This document shows, in pieces, positions 25,521-37,193 of a stretch of DNA of 64,000 nucleotides. The first letter of the stretch is position 1. Each line of letters opens with the position of its first letter. The position numbers and the translations under genes were made by a program. The notes under the pieces were generated by a model. The model had not been told where the DNA came from. It saw only the letters and a list, made by a program, of their open reading frames with translations, and ran no database searches. The stretch comes from Superficieibacter electus (lineage in GTDB: Bacteria > Pseudomonadota > Gammaproteobacteria > Enterobacterales > Enterobacteriaceae): positions 1 to 64,000 of the forward strand of contig NZ_PQGD01000013.1 in NCBI RefSeq assembly GCF_002915575.1, given 5' to 3'.

Positions 25521-26782
25521 TGATCAAGGCGACGGACAGAAAACTGGTAGTTGGACTGGAGATTGGCACCGCAAAGGTGGCCGCTTTAGTAGGGGAGGTT
25601 CTGCCCGACGGTATGGTCAATATCATAGGCGTGGGCAGTTGCCCGTCGCGTGGTATGGATAAAGGCGGGGTAAACGATCTTGAATCGGTAGTAAAATGCG
25701 TGCAGCGCGCTATCGATCAGGCTGAATTAATGGCTGACTGCCAAATCTCCTCGGTTTATCTGGCGCTTTCAGGTAAACATATTAGTTGTCAAAATGAAAT
25801 TGGCATGGTGCCGATTTCAGAAGAAGAAGTAACGCAGGAAGACGTCGAAAACGTCGTGCATACGGCGAAATCGGTGCGAGTGCGTGATGAACATCGCGTA
25901 CTGCATGTCATTCCTCAGGAATATGCCATTGATTACCAGGAAGGGATTAAAAACCCGGTAGGTCTGTCAGGCGTGCGTATGCAGGCAAAAGTGCACTTGA
26001 TCACCTGTCACAACGATATGGCGAAAAATATTGTTAAAGCTGTGGAACGTTGTGGTCTTAAAGTTGACCAACTGATTTTTGCCGGCCTGGCGTCCAGTTA
26101 TTCGGTACTGACAGAAGATGAACGTGAGCTGGGTGTCTGTGTCGTAGACATCGGCGGTGGTACAATGGATATCGCTGTTTATACAGGCGGAGCGCTGCGT
26201 CATACCAAAGTGATCCCGTATGCCGGGAATGTGGTCACCAGCGATATCGCTTACGCCTTCGGTACGCCACCGAGTGATGCCGAGGCAATTAAAGTACGTC
26301 ATGGCTGTGCATTTGGCTCCATTGTCGGTAAAGACGAGAGCGTAGAGGTGCCAAGCGTAGGTGGACGTCCACCGCGCAGCCTGCAACGCCAGACGCTGGC
26401 AGAGGTTATCGAACCGCGATATACCGAGCTGCTCAATCTGGTTAACGAAGAAATTTTGCAATTGCAGGAGATGCTGCGCGAAAAAGGGGTGAAACATCAC
26501 CTGGCAGCAGGCATTGTATTAACCGGCGGCGCGGCGCAAATTGAAGGTCTGGCGGCCTGTGCGCAACGCGTATTTCACACGCAGGTGCGTATTGGCGCAC
26601 CGCTGAATATTACCGGTCTGACAGATTATGCTCAGGAGCCGTATTATTCCACGGCGGTGGGGCTGCTTCACTACGGGAAAGAATCCCACTTAAATGGTGA
26701 AGCGGAAGTTGAAAAGCGCGTAACGGCATCTGTTGGCTCGTGGATTAAACGGCTTAATAGTTGGCTACGAAAAGAATTTTGA
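25520..26782 (+). CDS. ftsA: Cell division protein FtsA
   Basis: FtsA (420 aa) is an actin-like ATPase that tethers FtsZ filaments to the membrane. Phosphate loops LEIGTAKVAALVGEV (about residues 13-27) and VVDIGGGTMDIAVY are present. The C-terminal amphipathic membrane-targeting helix is visible as GSWIKRLNSWLRKEF. The length is the same as in E. coli. Confidence 0.97.
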   Translation: MIKATDRKLVVGLEIGTAKVAALVGEVLPDGMVNIIGVGSCPSRGMDKGGVNDLESVVKCVQRAIDQAELMADCQISSVYLALSGKHISCQNEIGMVPISEEEVTQEDVENVVHTAKSVRVRDEHRVLHVIPQEYAIDYQEGIKNPVGLSGVRMQAKVHLITCHNDMAKNIVKAVERCGLKVDQLIFAGLASSYSVLTEDERELGVCVVDIGGGTMDIAVYTGGALRHTKVIPYAGNVVTSDIAYAFGTPPSDAEAIKVRHGCAFGSIVGKDESVEVPSVGGRPPRSLQRQTLAEVIEPRYTELLNLVNEEILQLQEMLREKGVKHHLAAGIVLTGGAAQIEGLAACAQRVFHTQVRIGAPLNITGLTDYAQEPYYSTAVGLLHYGKESHLNGEAEVEKRVTASVGSWIKRLNSWLRKEF

Positions 26783-26845
26783 TTTTTTTAAGAGAACGCA
26801 GAAAATTAGCGATCTCAGGCGACAGGCACAACGGAGAGAGAAATT

Positions 26846-27994
26846 ATGTTTGAACCTATGGAACTGACCAACGACGCGGTGATTAAAGTCATCGGCGTCG
26901 GTGGCGGCGGTGGCAATGCCGTCGAACATATGGTGCGTGAGCGCATCGAAGGTGTTGAATTCTTCGCAGTAAATACCGACGCACAGGCCCTGCGTAAAAC
27001 GGCGGTCGGACAGACGATTCAGATCGGCGGTGGTATCACCAAAGGTCTGGGCGCTGGCGCTAACCCAGAAGTGGGTCGCAATGCGGCTGATGAAGACCGC
27101 GAAGCCTTGCGTGCTGCCCTTGATGGGGCTGACATGGTCTTTATTGCCGCCGGTATGGGTGGCGGTACCGGGACCGGTGCTGCGCCTGTGGTAGCGGAAG
27201 TTGCAAAAGATCTCGGTATCCTGACCGTTGCTGTCGTGACTAAGCCTTTCAACTTTGAAGGCAAGAAGCGTATGGCATTCGCGGAGCAGGGTATCACTGA
27301 GCTGTCCAAACACGTGGACTCTCTGATCACTATCCCGAACGACAAACTGCTGAAAGTGCTGGGTCGCGGTATCTCCCTGCTGGATGCGTTTGGCGCAGCG
27401 AACGACGTGCTGAAAGGCGCGGTGCAGGGTATCGCTGAACTGATTACCCGTCCGGGCCTGATGAACGTCGACTTTGCCGACGTGCGCACTGTCATGTCCG
27501 AAATGGGCTACGCAATGATGGGTTCAGGCGTGGCGAGCGGTGAAGACCGTGCGGAAGAAGCGGCTGAAATGGCTATCTCTTCTCCGCTGCTGGAAGATAT
27601 CGATCTTTCTGGCGCACGTGGCGTTCTGGTCAACATTACGGCGGGCTTCGACCTGCGTCTGGATGAGTTCGAAACGGTCGGTAACACCATCCGTGCGTTT
27701 GCTTCAGATAATGCGACCGTGGTTATCGGTACTTCGCTGGACCCGGACATGAACGACGAACTGCGCGTAACTGTGGTTGCGACCGGTATCGGCATGGACA
27801 AGCGTCCTGAAATTACCCTGGTCACTAATAAACAGACGCAACAACCTGTGTTGGATCGTTATCAGCAACACGGCATGGCTCCGCTGACGCAGGAACAGAA
27901 GCCGGTAGCGAAGGTGGTTAACGACAACACCTCTCAGGCAAAAGAGCCGGATTATTTGGATATTCCTGCCTTTTTGCGTAAACAAGCCGATTAA
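26846..27994 (+). CDS. ftsZ: Cell division GTPase FtsZ
   Basis: FtsZ (382 aa) is the tubulin homologue that forms the Z ring. The tubulin signature [12 protein letters not shown] lies at about residues 103-114, and the T7-loop region [11 protein letters not shown] at about 207-217. The conserved C-terminal peptide [15 protein letters not shown] binds FtsA and ZipA. A GGAGAGAG ribosome site lies upstream; a 63-base gap separates it from ftsA. Confidence 0.98.
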   Translation: MFEPMELTNDAVIKVIGVGGGGGNAVEHMVRERIEGVEFFAVNTDAQALRKTAVGQTIQIGGGITKGLGAGANPEVGRNAADEDREALRAALDGADMVFIAAGMGGGTGTGAAPVVAEVAKDLGILTVAVVTKPFNFEGKKRMAFAEQGITELSKHVDSLITIPNDKLLKVLGRGISLLDAFGAANDVLKGAVQGIAELITRPGLMNVDFADVRTVMSEMGYAMMGSGVASGEDRAEEAAEMAISSPLLEDIDLSGARGVLVNITAGFDLRLDEFETVGNTIRAFASDNATVVIGTSLDPDMNDELRVTVVATGIGMDKRPEITLVTNKQTQQPVLDRYQQHGMAPLTQEQKPVAKVVNDNTSQAKEPDYLDIPAFLRKQAD

Positions 27995-28025
27995 GAATTG
28001 GCTGGAAGTTGGGCATCTTAGCTCT

Positions 28026-28056
28026 TTGTGCTAAACTGCTCGCCCGAATGTATAGT
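28026..28056 (+). promoter_or_regulatory. Candidate lpxC promoter
   Basis: TTGTGC (28026-28031) and a TGTATA/TATAGT -10 at about 28049-28056 lie in the 100-base ftsZ-lpxC gap. The sequence resembles the corresponding E. coli region. The exact -10 register is uncertain. Confidence 0.45.
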
Positions 28057-28073
28057 ACACTTCGGTTGGATAG

Positions 28074-29012
<939 letters not shown>

Positions 29013-29024
29013 CGCTCTAAAATT

Positions 29025-29076
29025 CGACTGGTTAACCTGGCACCCTCTCCGTCCAGGGAGACCAGTCGTTTTCTTT
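29025..29076 (+). terminator. Terminator at the end of the dcw cluster
   Basis: CGACTGGT pairs with ACCAGTCG, with an inner CCTGG/CCAGG stem, and the T-rich tract TTTTCTTTT follows. It separates the mraZ-lpxC cluster from secM-secA. Confidence 0.85.
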
Positions 29077-29225
29077 TCTGCTGTTCCTGATATTTTCGCT
29101 TAACCTTTTCTCCTTCGCCTGTTGTCTGATTGCCGTTTTCTTAAGCTGTTTATCGCTTTTCCAGGCTTTATTACTACTGCCGGGCCAGGGCATTAATGGT
29201 AATATCATTGCAGGATATAAATAGT

Positions 29226-29240
29226 AAGCGCCAGGCGCTT
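29226..29240. repeat. Short perfect palindrome upstream of secM
   Basis: AAGCGCC and GGCGCTT flank one central base, 26 bases before the secM start. It would form a small hairpin in the secM leader or could be an operator; no protein is known to me for it. The rest of the 29077-29266 gap shows nothing else I can name. Confidence 0.35.
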
Positions 29241-29266
29241 ATAGATTTTAAAGACGGGTGGTTTAC

Positions 29267-29767
29267 GTGAGTGGGTTACTGACGCGCTGGCGACAGCTAG
29301 GCAGACGATATTTCTGGCCGCATCTCCTGTTGGGGATTGTTGCGGCTGGTTTCGGCTTGCCCGCGCTCTGTAATACTGAACCCGCTTTGCCAGCAAAAGC
29401 GACGGCCAGCAGCCACGATCGTCCTTCAAGCGTTAATTTTACCCAACTGGCACTGCTGGAGGCGAATCGTCGTCCCTCGTTTGCGGTAGATTACTGGCAT
29501 CAACATGCCATTCGCACCGTTATCCGCCATCTTTCTTTTGCCATGGCTCCGCAGGTACTGCCGGTTGCCGAAAAGCCTCTTTCGCTGAAAGCACACCACA
29601 TCGCGCTTCTTAACACCCTCAGCGCGATGCTGACTCAGGAAAGTAAACCGCCGGTCATAACCCGTCAGATTGCCGTTGCTTCTTTCGTCCCTCACCCCGC
29701 TTTTAGCGCCTGTGTCTGGATTAGCCAGGCGCAGGGCATCCGCGCCGGACCTCAACGCCTTAGCTGA
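29267..29767 (+). CDS. secM: SecM secretion monitor with translation arrest motif
   Basis: SecM (166 aa) is an exported regulator whose translation stalls unless SecA pulls it, exposing the secA ribosome site. A long signal peptide (about residues 1-36, with hydrophobic [20 protein letters not shown]) leads to the C-terminal arrest sequence [17 protein letters not shown] (146-162), four residues from the end. I chose the GTG at 29267 (MSGLLTRW) as in E. coli, rather than the GTG three codons earlier. The region before the arrest motif is shorter than in E. coli. Confidence 0.95.
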   Translation: MSGLLTRWRQLGRRYFWPHLLLGIVAAGFGLPALCNTEPALPAKATASSHDRPSSVNFTQLALLEANRRPSFAVDYWHQHAIRTVIRHLSFAMAPQVLPVAEKPLSLKAHHIALLNTLSAMLTQESKPPVITRQIAVASFVPHPAFSACVWISQAQGIRAGPQRLS

Positions 29768-29825
29768 ATCAGTCTTCTTTCATCTAATTTTTGACTCCGC
29801 ATCGCGGGGCGTTTGAGATTTTATT

Positions 29826-32531
29826 ATGCTAATCAAATTATTAACTAAAGTTTTCGGCAGTCGTAACGATCGTACCCTGCGCCGTATGCGCAAAGCGGTA
29901 AACCTGATTAACAGCATGGAACCGGAAATGGAAAAGCTCTCTGATGCAGAGCTGAAAGCCAAAACCGAAGAGTTCCGCACGCGCCTTGCAAAAGGTGCTA
30001 CCGTCGAAAGCCTGATCCCGGAAGCTTTTGCTGTGGTTCGTGAAGCCAGTAAACGCGTGTTTGGCATGCGCCACTTTGACGTGCAGCTGCTTGGCGGGAT
30101 GGTGTTGAACGAACGTTGCATCGCGGAAATGCGTACCGGTGAAGGTAAAACCCTGACCGCAACGCTGCCCGCCTATGTCAACGCGCTGTCAGGTAAAGGT
30201 GTTCACGTCGTGACCGTCAACGATTACCTGGCACAGCGTGACGCGGAAAATAACCGTCCGCTGTTTGAATTCCTTGGCATGACCGTAGGTATTAACATGT
30301 CTGGCCTGCCAGCGCCGGCCAAACGTGAGGCTTATGCGGCAGATATCACTTACGGGACTAACAACGAATACGGCTTTGATTATCTGCGTGACAACATGGC
30401 TTTCAGCCCGGAAGAGCGCGTACAGCGTAAACTGCACTATGCGTTAGTGGATGAGGTGGACTCCATCCTGATCGATGAGGCGCGTACACCGCTTATCATC
30501 TCTGGTCCGGCAGAAGACAGCTCAGAAATGTACAAGCAGATGAATAAAATCATCCCGCATCTGATCCGTCAGGAAAAAGAAGATTCCGACACTTTCCAGG
30601 GCGAGGGGCACTTCTCCGTGGACGAAAAAGCGCGTCAGGTTAACTTAACCGAGCGTGGTCTGGTACTGATCGAAGAGCTGCTGGTTAAAGAAGGCATGAT
30701 GGAAGAGGGCGAATCGCTTTACTCGCCGGGCAACATCATGATGATGCACCATGTCACCGCTGCGCTGCGCGCCCATGCGCTGTTTACCCGCGACGTTGAC
30801 TATATCGTTAAAGATGGTGAAGTCATCATCGTTGACGAACATACCGGCCGTACCATGCAGGGTCGCCGCTGGTCAGACGGTTTGCATCAGGCGGTAGAAG
30901 CCAAAGAAGGCGTGGAAATCCAGAATGAAAACCAGACGCTGGCCTCTATTACCTTCCAGAACTATTTCCGTCTGTATGAAAAACTGGCCGGTATGACCGG
31001 TACTGCGGATACTGAAGCATTCGAGTTCAGCTCCATCTATAAACTGGATACCGTCGTTGTGCCAACGAACCGTCCAATGATCCGTAAGGATATGGCGGAT
31101 CTGGTGTATATGACCGAAGCGGAAAAAATCCAGGCGATCATTGAAGATATTAAAGAGCGTACGGCGAAAGGTCAGCCGGTGCTGGTGGGGACTATCTCGA
31201 TTGAAAAATCAGAGGTGGTGTCGAACGAGCTGGTGAAAGCGGGCATTAAACATAACGTACTGAACGCTAAATTCCACGCCAGTGAAGCAGATATCGTGGC
31301 GCAGGCAGGCTACCCGGCCGCCGTGACCATTGCCACTAACATGGCGGGTCGTGGTACTGACATCGTGCTGGGCGGTAGCTGGCAGGCAGAGGTTGCCGCG
31401 CTGGAAGAGCCGACAGCGGAACAAATTGCCCAGATCAAAGCGGACTGGCAGGTGCGTCACGAAGCGGTGCTGGCTTCCGGCGGTCTGCATATCATCGGTA
31501 CCGAACGCCATGAATCGCGTCGTATTGATAACCAGCTACGCGGTCGTTCCGGTCGTCAGGGGGATGCGGGTTCTTCTCGTTTCTATCTGTCGATGGAAGA
31601 TGCCCTGATGCGTATTTTTGCCTCCGACCGTGTGGCCGGAATGATGCGCAAGCTGGGCATGAAACCGGGCGAAGCTATTGAGCATCCGTGGGTAACCAAA
31701 GCGATTGCCAATGCGCAGCGTAAAGTGGAAAGCCGTAACTTTGATATTCGTAAGCAGCTCCTCGAATATGATGATGTGGCAAACGATCAGCGCCGCGCCA
31801 TCTACACCCAGCGTAACGAGCTACTGGATGTCTCTGACGTTAGCGAAACCATTAATAGCATCCGTGAAGATGTGTTCAAAGCGACCATTGATAATCACAT
31901 CCCGCCACAGTCGCTGGAAGAGATGTGGGATATTCCTGGTCTGCAAGAGCGACTGAAAAACGATTTCGACCTCGAACTGCCGATTTCTGAATGGCTGGAT
32001 AAAGAGCCGGAGCTGCATGAAGAGACCCTGCGTGAGCGTATTCTCGCCAGCGCGATTGAGGTCTACCAGCGTAAGGAAGAGGTCGTTGGCGCGGAAATGA
32101 TGCGTCATTTCGAAAAAGGCGTCATGCTGCAAACGCTCGACTCCCTGTGGAAAGAGCATCTGGCCGCCATGGACTATCTGCGTCAGGGTATCCATCTGCG
32201 TGGTTATGCGCAGAAAGATCCGAAGCAGGAGTACAAGCGTGAATCCTTCTCAATGTTTGCTGCGATGCTGGAATCGCTGAAATATGAAGTGATTAGCACC
32301 CTGAGCAAAGTACAGGTGCGGATGCCGGAAGAAGTGGAAGAGATGGAGCAGCAGCGCCGCGAGGAAGCTGAACGTCTGGCGCAGATGCAGCAGCTTAGCC
32401 ACCAGGACGATCACACCGCCGCGGCACAAGCGATTGCGGAGCAAACCGGCGAGCGTAAAGTCGGGCGTAACGATCCGTGCCCATGCGGTTCGGGTAAAAA
32501 ATACAAACAGTGCCACGGCCGTCTGAGCTGA
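29826..32531 (+). CDS. secA: Preprotein translocase ATPase SecA
   Basis: SecA (901 aa) drives protein export through SecYEG. The Walker A loop [13 protein letters not shown] lies at about residues 102-114, and Walker [17 protein letters not shown] at about 205-220. [13 protein letters not shown] lies in the second motor domain. The C-terminus ends in the zinc-binding SEC-C motif [15 protein letters not shown], which binds SecB. Expression should respond to SecM stalling just upstream. Confidence 0.98.
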   Translation: MLIKLLTKVFGSRNDRTLRRMRKAVNLINSMEPEMEKLSDAELKAKTEEFRTRLAKGATVESLIPEAFAVVREASKRVFGMRHFDVQLLGGMVLNERCIAEMRTGEGKTLTATLPAYVNALSGKGVHVVTVNDYLAQRDAENNRPLFEFLGMTVGINMSGLPAPAKREAYAADITYGTNNEYGFDYLRDNMAFSPEERVQRKLHYALVDEVDSILIDEARTPLIISGPAEDSSEMYKQMNKIIPHLIRQEKEDSDTFQGEGHFSVDEKARQVNLTERGLVLIEELLVKEGMMEEGESLYSPGNIMMMHHVTAALRAHALFTRDVDYIVKDGEVIIVDEHTGRTMQGRRWSDGLHQAVEAKEGVEIQNENQTLASITFQNYFRLYEKLAGMTGTADTEAFEFSSIYKLDTVVVPTNRPMIRKDMADLVYMTEAEKIQAIIEDIKERTAKGQPVLVGTISIEKSEVVSNELVKAGIKHNVLNAKFHASEADIVAQAGYPAAVTIATNMAGRGTDIVLGGSWQAEVAALEEPTAEQIAQIKADWQVRHEAVLASGGLHIIGTERHESRRIDNQLRGRSGRQGDAGSSRFYLSMEDALMRIFASDRVAGMMRKLGMKPGEAIEHPWVTKAIANAQRKVESRNFDIRKQLLEYDDVANDQRRAIYTQRNELLDVSDVSETINSIREDVFKATIDNHIPPQSLEEMWDIPGLQERLKNDFDLELPISEWLDKEPELHEETLRERILASAIEVYQRKEEVVGAEMMRHFEKGVMLQTLDSLWKEHLAAMDYLRQGIHLRGYAQKDPKQEYKRESFSMFAAMLESLKYEVISTLSKVQVRMPEEVEEMEQQRREEAERLAQMQQLSHQDDHTAAAQAIAEQTGERKVGRNDPCPCGSGKKYKQCHGRLS

Positions 32532-32550
32532 GGTCTGGAGTCAACGCAAA

Positions 32551-32575
32551 AGGCGCAGATTTCTGCGCCTTTTTT
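32551..32575 (+). terminator. Terminator between secA and mutT
   Basis: AGGCGCAG pairs with CTGCGCCT across ATTT and is followed by five to six T. It lies 15 bases before mutT, so mutT is probably expressed by partial read-through. Confidence 0.85.
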
Positions 32576-32589
32576 ATGGGGCTAATTAA

Positions 32590-32982
32590 ATGAAAAAACT
32601 GCAAATTGCCGTTGGCATTATTCGCAATCCACAAAACGAGATTTTTATTACCCGGCGTGCGGCTGACGCCCATATGGCTAATAAACTGGAGTTCCCCGGC
32701 GGGAAAATCGAAGCCAGTGAAACCCCGGAGCAGGCGCTGATCCGTGAGTTGCAGGAAGAAGTTGGCATTACGCCTTGCGAGGCAACGTTATTTGAGAAGC
32801 TGGAATACGCATTCCCGGACCGCCACATCACGCTCTGGTTCTGGCTGGTGGAACGTTGGGAAGGAGATCCGTGGGGTAAAGAGGGGCAGCCGGGTCGCTG
32901 GATTGCGGTCAGCGAGCTTAATGCCGACGCGTTCCCGCCAGCCAATGAACCCGTGATCGCAAAGCTGATAAAGAGGTTCTGA
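32590..32982 (+). CDS. mutT: 8-oxo-dGTP diphosphatase MutT
   Basis: MutT (130 aa) hydrolyses oxidised dGTP and prevents A-to-C transversions. The Nudix box runs from GGKIEASE through RELQEEVGI (about residues 37-60), with the catalytic REx2EExG intact. Length is within one residue of E. coli MutT. Confidence 0.96.
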   Translation: MKKLQIAVGIIRNPQNEIFITRRAADAHMANKLEFPGGKIEASETPEQALIRELQEEVGITPCEATLFEKLEYAFPDRHITLWFWLVERWEGDPWGKEGQPGRWIAVSELNADAFPPANEPVIAKLIKRF

Positions 32983-33074
32983 CGTCGGCTTATAGCGTCA
33001 CAATCTGACCGGCGGCGCTACACTTGCACGGGCCTACGATCGTACCCGCCTTATTGTTGTAATATAACGATGCT

Positions 33075-33103
33075 GGCCGGGTAACGTGAAGCCGCCACCC
33101 GGC
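33075..33103. repeat. REP-like palindromic unit
   Basis: GGCCGGGTAAC and the GCCACCCGGC arm form an imperfect stem with a GTGAAGCC centre. On the minus strand it reads GCCGGGTGGCGG and onwards, the look of an enterobacterial REP/PU element. It lies between the convergent mutT and yacG genes, a usual REP location, where it may stabilise 3' ends. Confidence 0.6.
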
Positions 33104-33123
33104 AATGTGGCACAATAATAACC

Positions 33124-33318
33124 TTACGGTTTCTCTTCGCTCCAGTCATCGCTGTCCGACAGATCGCCTGCGCTCGGTATACGCTTCTCTTCTGCAGCCC
33201 ACTCACCAAGGTCGATAAGCTGGCAGCGCTTGCTGCAAAACGGGCGAAATGGACTGGTTTGATCCCAGATTACGGCTTTACCGCAGGTGGGGCAGTTAAC
33301 CACGGTGGCATCAGACAT
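33124..33318 (-). CDS. yacG: DNA gyrase inhibitor YacG (zinc protein)
   Basis: YacG (64 aa) binds GyrB and inhibits gyrase. Four cysteines at positions 9, 12, 28 and 32 (CPTCGK and CSKRC) form the zinc site, and the C-terminus is acidic (DSDDWSEE). It is ten bases downstream of zapD in a minus-strand coaE-zapD-yacG group. Confidence 0.95.
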   Translation of the reverse strand: MSDATVVNCPTCGKAVIWDQTSPFRPFCSKRCQLIDLGEWAAEEKRIPSAGDLSDSDDWSEEKP

Positions 33319-33327
33319 GCTTTCTCC

Positions 33328-34074
33328 TTAGCAACAAGCCAGTTCGAAGTCGAGACGGTCGGGGATTTGACCATTTTCACTATCGAGTGGTAAAAAACGG
33401 ATTGCGAAACGGCTTTTATGCCCGGAAATTTGCGGATAGAGCTGATCGCTCATCGGCAATTGCAGACGTAATAAATCGGCATCTTCGCCGTTATCCTGAT
33501 AAAAGCCATGCAGGCTGGTCTGTTTACGGAAAGGTGCTGAATTGCGGACCAGGTCCATAATTAATGACAGTGCTTGTTGAAGCGGTTGCAGACTGGTGAG
33601 CCATTGCTCTGTTTGCTGATCGCGCTGGACCTGCGGCAGATGAAGCCAGATGTGCAGGGTGGGTAAATCAAAACTACAACAGCCACCGGGAATACTCAGA
33701 CGCTGGCGTACCAGACCTATAAGACGATCTTCGCGTAATAACTGACCCATGCGCGGAGCTGACATCAGGGTGCTGCTACAGGCTTTGAGCTGCTGGCGCA
33801 GGGCTTCGATACGATTTAAGTCTACGCCTGGCACGTCGGTCCAGGCTTGCAATTTTTTCTGCTGGCGTTCAAGTTCTTTTAACAGTTCCGTGCGGACTTC
33901 ACCGCGCTCAAGTACGTCGAGCAGATCGCCGACGTTGCGAAAAAAATGTAACGCGCCTGCATGATCGGTCACCGGCAATGTGGCGGTCAGTTGCTCGATT
34001 AAAAACTCAATGCGCAACCAGGTGCGCATTTTTTCGTTGAGCGGATGTTCAAAAAGAATATGGGTATGGTGCAT
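33328..34074 (-). CDS. zapD: Z-ring stabiliser ZapD
   Basis: ZapD (YacF, 248 aa) binds the C-terminal tail of FtsZ and bundles protofilaments. The N-terminus [19 protein letters not shown] and the late [20 protein letters not shown] segment match the family. The start is adjacent to the coaE stop (one-base overlap), as in E. coli. Confidence 0.95.
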   Translation of the reverse strand: MHHTHILFEHPLNEKMRTWLRIEFLIEQLTATLPVTDHAGALHFFRNVGDLLDVLERGEVRTELLKELERQQKKLQAWTDVPGVDLNRIEALRQQLKACSSTLMSAPRMGQLLREDRLIGLVRQRLSIPGGCCSFDLPTLHIWLHLPQVQRDQQTEQWLTSLQPLQQALSLIMDLVRNSAPFRKQTSLHGFYQDNGEDADLLRLQLPMSDQLYPQISGHKSRFAIRFLPLDSENGQIPDRLDFELACC

Positions 34075-34694
34075 TACGGTTTTTCCTTTGAAACAGCCTG
34101 CGCCGCAAACTTCAGATACTGAGCGTGCAGACGGGCAACATCCGATGCTATCGCATCCGGTGCGCCGTTGTTATCAATGACGTCATCCGCCACGGCCAGA
34201 CGCTCTTCGCGCGTTGCCTGAGCAGAGAGAATTTGTTCGGCATGTTCACGCGTCACGCCGTCACGCTGCATGGTTCTTTGTAGCTGCGTGTCGCGAGACA
34301 CATCGACTACCAGAACACGATCGGCTTTCTCATAAAGCCGGTTTTCTACCAGGAGTGGCACAACCCACAGTACCCAGGGCGAGGTAGCCTGACGAATTTG
34401 ACGCCGGGTTTCTTGCGCAATGAGCGGATGCAAGAGTGCGTTGAGCCACGATTTATCATCGGGATGAGCAAAAATACGTTCACGCAAAAGACGACGATTT
34501 AGCGTCCCCTCTGGCGTCAGGATCGACGAACCAAAACGTTCAGCTATGGTATTCAGCGCTGGCGTTCCGGGTTCGACAACCTGTCTGGCGATAATATCGG
34601 CATCAATGACGTTAACGCCCAGCAGGGAGAAGGCGTCCGCAACTGTACTTTTGCCGCTGCCGATGCCGCCCGTTAACGCTACCGTATACCTCAT
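34074..34694 (-). CDS. coaE: Dephospho-CoA kinase
   Basis: CoaE (206 aa) phosphorylates dephospho-CoA in the last step of coenzyme A synthesis. The P-loop [17 protein letters not shown] lies at residues 6-22, and the DADIIARQV substrate motif follows. A 223-base gap separates it from the divergent guaC; both promoters must lie there, but I did not resolve them. Confidence 0.96.
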   Translation of the reverse strand: MRYTVALTGGIGSGKSTVADAFSLLGVNVIDADIIARQVVEPGTPALNTIAERFGSSILTPEGTLNRRLLRERIFAHPDDKSWLNALLHPLIAQETRRQIRQATSPWVLWVVPLLVENRLYEKADRVLVVDVSRDTQLQRTMQRDGVTREHAEQILSAQATREERLAVADDVIDNNGAPDAIASDVARLHAQYLKFAAQAVSKEKP

Positions 34695-34917
34695 AAAAGC
34701 CAGTCCCGGAATAGATTGATATTCAAAATCAGAGGGTTAAAAAAAGCGAATTCATAGCGAGAGATAATAATTATTTTCTCACCGTTCACCAGGTAAATTT
34801 ATAGGATTGTAGCGTAAAAAAAGAGAAAATCGCAGTCTTGCGCAGACATGATTAGTGCGTATGATAACGTCACTGGAGTTGCGCTTTTTCTATTGCCCTT
34901 AACCCCAGGAACCCTAC

Positions 34918-35961
34918 ATGCGTATCGAAGAAGATCTGAAGTTAGGATTTAAAGACGTTCTTATCCGCCCAAAACGCTCCACTCTTAAAAGCCGTTCTGA
35001 AGTTGAACTGGAACGCGAAATCACCTTTAAGCACTCCGGTCTGAGTTGGTCAGGCGTGCCGGTAATCGCAGCGAATATGGATACCGTGGGCACCTTCGGC
35101 ATGGCAAAAGCGCTGGCGTCGTTTGGTATCCTTACGGCAGTGCATAAACACTACACCCCTGAAGACTGGAAAGGCTTTATTCAGAGCGTTTCTGAAGATG
35201 TGCTTAAACACGTTATGGTCTCAACGGGAACCTCCGACGCCGACTTTGAGAAAACCATTCAAATCCTTAATTTGCATCCGGCACTGAGCTTTATTTGTAT
35301 TGATGTGGCGAATGGCTACTCCGAGCATTTTGTTCAGTTTGTCTCTAAAGCACGTGAGGCCTGGCCGAACAAAACCATCTGTGCGGGCAATGTGGTCACC
35401 GGTGAAATGTGTGAGGAGTTAATTCTCTCTGGTGCGGACATTGTTAAAGTTGGCATCGGCCCTGGCTCTGTTTGCACTACCCGCGTGAAAACGGGCGTTG
35501 GCTATCCACAGCTTTCGGCGGTCATTGAATGCGCCGATGCAGCGCACGGTCTTGGCGGACAAATCGTCAGCGACGGTGGCTGCACCATGCCTGGTGATGT
35601 CGCAAAAGCCTTCGGTGGCGGTGCTGATTTCGTCATGTTAGGCGGCATGCTGGCCGGACATGAAGAGAGCGGCGGAACCGTAGTCGAAGAGAACGGCGAG
35701 AAATTTATGCTGTTCTACGGTATGAGCTCCGAGTCGGCAATGAATCGCCATGTCGGTGGCGTCGCTGGTTATCGTGCCGCTGAAGGCAAAACAGTGAAAC
35801 TACCTTTGCGTGGCCCGGTGGAAAATACGGCGCGTGATATCCTCGGCGGCCTGCGTTCAGCCTGTACCTATGTAGGTGCTTCGCGGCTGAAAGAATTAAC
35901 CAAGCGCACGACGTTCATCCGCGTTCAGGAACAGGAAAACCGCGTTTTCAACAGCCTGTAA
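34918..35961 (+). CDS. guaC: GMP reductase
   Basis: GuaC (347 aa) reduces GMP to IMP with NADPH. It is an IMPDH-family TIM barrel with the catalytic loop [17 protein letters not shown] (Cys at about 186) and the [18 protein letters not shown] phosphate motif. AGGAACCCTAC precedes the ATG. Confidence 0.97.
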   Translation: MRIEEDLKLGFKDVLIRPKRSTLKSRSEVELEREITFKHSGLSWSGVPVIAANMDTVGTFGMAKALASFGILTAVHKHYTPEDWKGFIQSVSEDVLKHVMVSTGTSDADFEKTIQILNLHPALSFICIDVANGYSEHFVQFVSKAREAWPNKTICAGNVVTGEMCEELILSGADIVKVGIGPGSVCTTRVKTGVGYPQLSAVIECADAAHGLGGQIVSDGGCTMPGDVAKAFGGGADFVMLGGMLAGHEESGGTVVEENGEKFMLFYGMSSESAMNRHVGGVAGYRAAEGKTVKLPLRGPVENTARDILGGLRSACTYVGASRLKELTKRTTFIRVQEQENRVFNSL

Positions 35962-35968
35962 TGACTCA

Positions 35969-35991
35969 GCGCTGGCGCAAGCCAGCGCGTT
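35969..35991. terminator. Hairpin between convergent guaC and hofC
   Basis: GCGCTGGC and GCCAGCGC pair around GCAA, followed by GTTTA. It lies just after guaC and at the end of hofC, so it could end guaC; the T-tract is short. Confidence 0.55.
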
Positions 35992-37193
35992 TATCCCATG
36001 CCGCTCATCGCGTCTCCCAGATGGAAAATGGGTAAATACATCGCCACCACCAGCGTACCGATAATGGCCCCGGTCACAATCAACAGCAACGGTTCCAGCA
36101 GCGTTGCCAGATTATCGGCTACCATTTGCGTTTTCTCGCTGTGATGGCGGGCAAGATTCTCCAGCATGGTATCCAGTGCGCCAGATACCTCCCCGGTTCT
36201 GATCAGTTGCAGACACAGCGGGCTAAACTCACCGCTACTTTTCAGCGCCTGCCAGATAGGTATGCCCTGCGTGATGTCCTGATGTGCCTGGCGTAAAACA
36301 TGCTGCCAGTAAGGGCACTCCAGCGTTTCACCGGCGTTTTGTAAACCCTGCAAAAAAGCAATTCCTGCCCGCTGCGTCAGCGCCAGTACGCTGAAAATAT
36401 GGCTAAGTTTTTGCCCACGGATCAGGCTGCCTGCGATCGGACATTTCAGCAGCCATTTTTGCCGCAGCATCAGCCAGCCGGTATGGTGGCGAAGTCTGTT
36501 GAGCACTATGATCAACAGTAATGTTACGCCGACAAGGCACCATCCCCATTGCTGAATAAAGCCAGCAAACGCCATCACTCCGCGCGTGAGGGCTGGGAGG
36601 GGCGTATTAAATGTCTGGTAAATCGCCGCAAATTCCGGCAAGACCCAACACACCATCGCCATGATGACGGCCAGCGCGAGCGACAAAATGATAATCGGAT
36701 AGCGTAATGCTTTTCTGACTTTGGCCGCCAGGCGCTGCTGGTTTTCTTGCTGCTCCGCCAGATGAAAACAGCACTGTTCCAGTTGACCTGTGAGCTCTCC
36801 GGTGCGGATCATCGAAAGCCATAGCGGAGGAAACGCTTCTGGCCACTGTTTCAGAGCGAGAGAAAATGCCACGCCCTTTTCCAGTTCCTGACCTAATGAT
36901 TCCAGTAATGCCTGCCACTGCTTAGCGGGCTGTTGCTGTGCCAGCAAATGTAGCCCATCAGGCAGCGTAAGTCCGGCGTGGAGAAGCGTAGCCAGTTGTC
37001 GAATAACATCACAGCCATGCCCGCTTCCCCACAGTGATGACCGTACTGCACAGCGTTTCAGCCCAATGGGCGTAAGATGTTGCTGCTGGAGTGCCAACAG
37101 TACCGCGGCTCGACTGATGTCCCATCTGACGCCCTGGCGTATTTCACCCTCATGGGTCAGCCCTCGCCACTGCCAGAGCTGCCTAATTTTCAT
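35991..37193 (-). CDS. hofC: Type IV pilus assembly inner membrane protein HofC (PilC/GspF family)
   Basis: HofC (400 aa) is the GspF/PilC-type platform protein. It has two related halves, each carrying a cytoplasmic helical domain and membrane helices. MIRTGELTGQLEQ and LIRTGEVSGALD are the repeated GspF motifs. It overlaps hofB by 11 bases in a ppdD-hofB-hofC order. In laboratory enterobacteria this pilus locus is often poorly expressed, but the gene here looks intact. Confidence 0.94.
   Translation of the reverse strand: MKIRQLWQWRGLTHEGEIRQGVRWDISRAAVLLALQQQHLTPIGLKRCAVRSSLWGSGHGCDVIRQLATLLHAGLTLPDGLHLLAQQQPAKQWQALLESLGQELEKGVAFSLALKQWPEAFPPLWLSMIRTGELTGQLEQCCFHLAEQQENQQRLAAKVRKALRYPIIILSLALAVIMAMVCWVLPEFAAIYQTFNTPLPALTRGVMAFAGFIQQWGWCLVGVTLLLIIVLNRLRHHTGWLMLRQKWLLKCPIAGSLIRGQKLSHIFSVLALTQRAGIAFLQGLQNAGETLECPYWQHVLRQAHQDITQGIPIWQALKSSGEFSPLCLQLIRTGEVSGALDTMLENLARHHSEKTQMVADNLATLLEPLLLIVTGAIIGTLVVAMYLPIFHLGDAMSGMG

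Noticed and set aside
29267-29767. secM as a truncated or degenerate gene because of its divergent middle
   Set aside because: Signal peptide and all key arrest residues are intact and placed correctly before secA.
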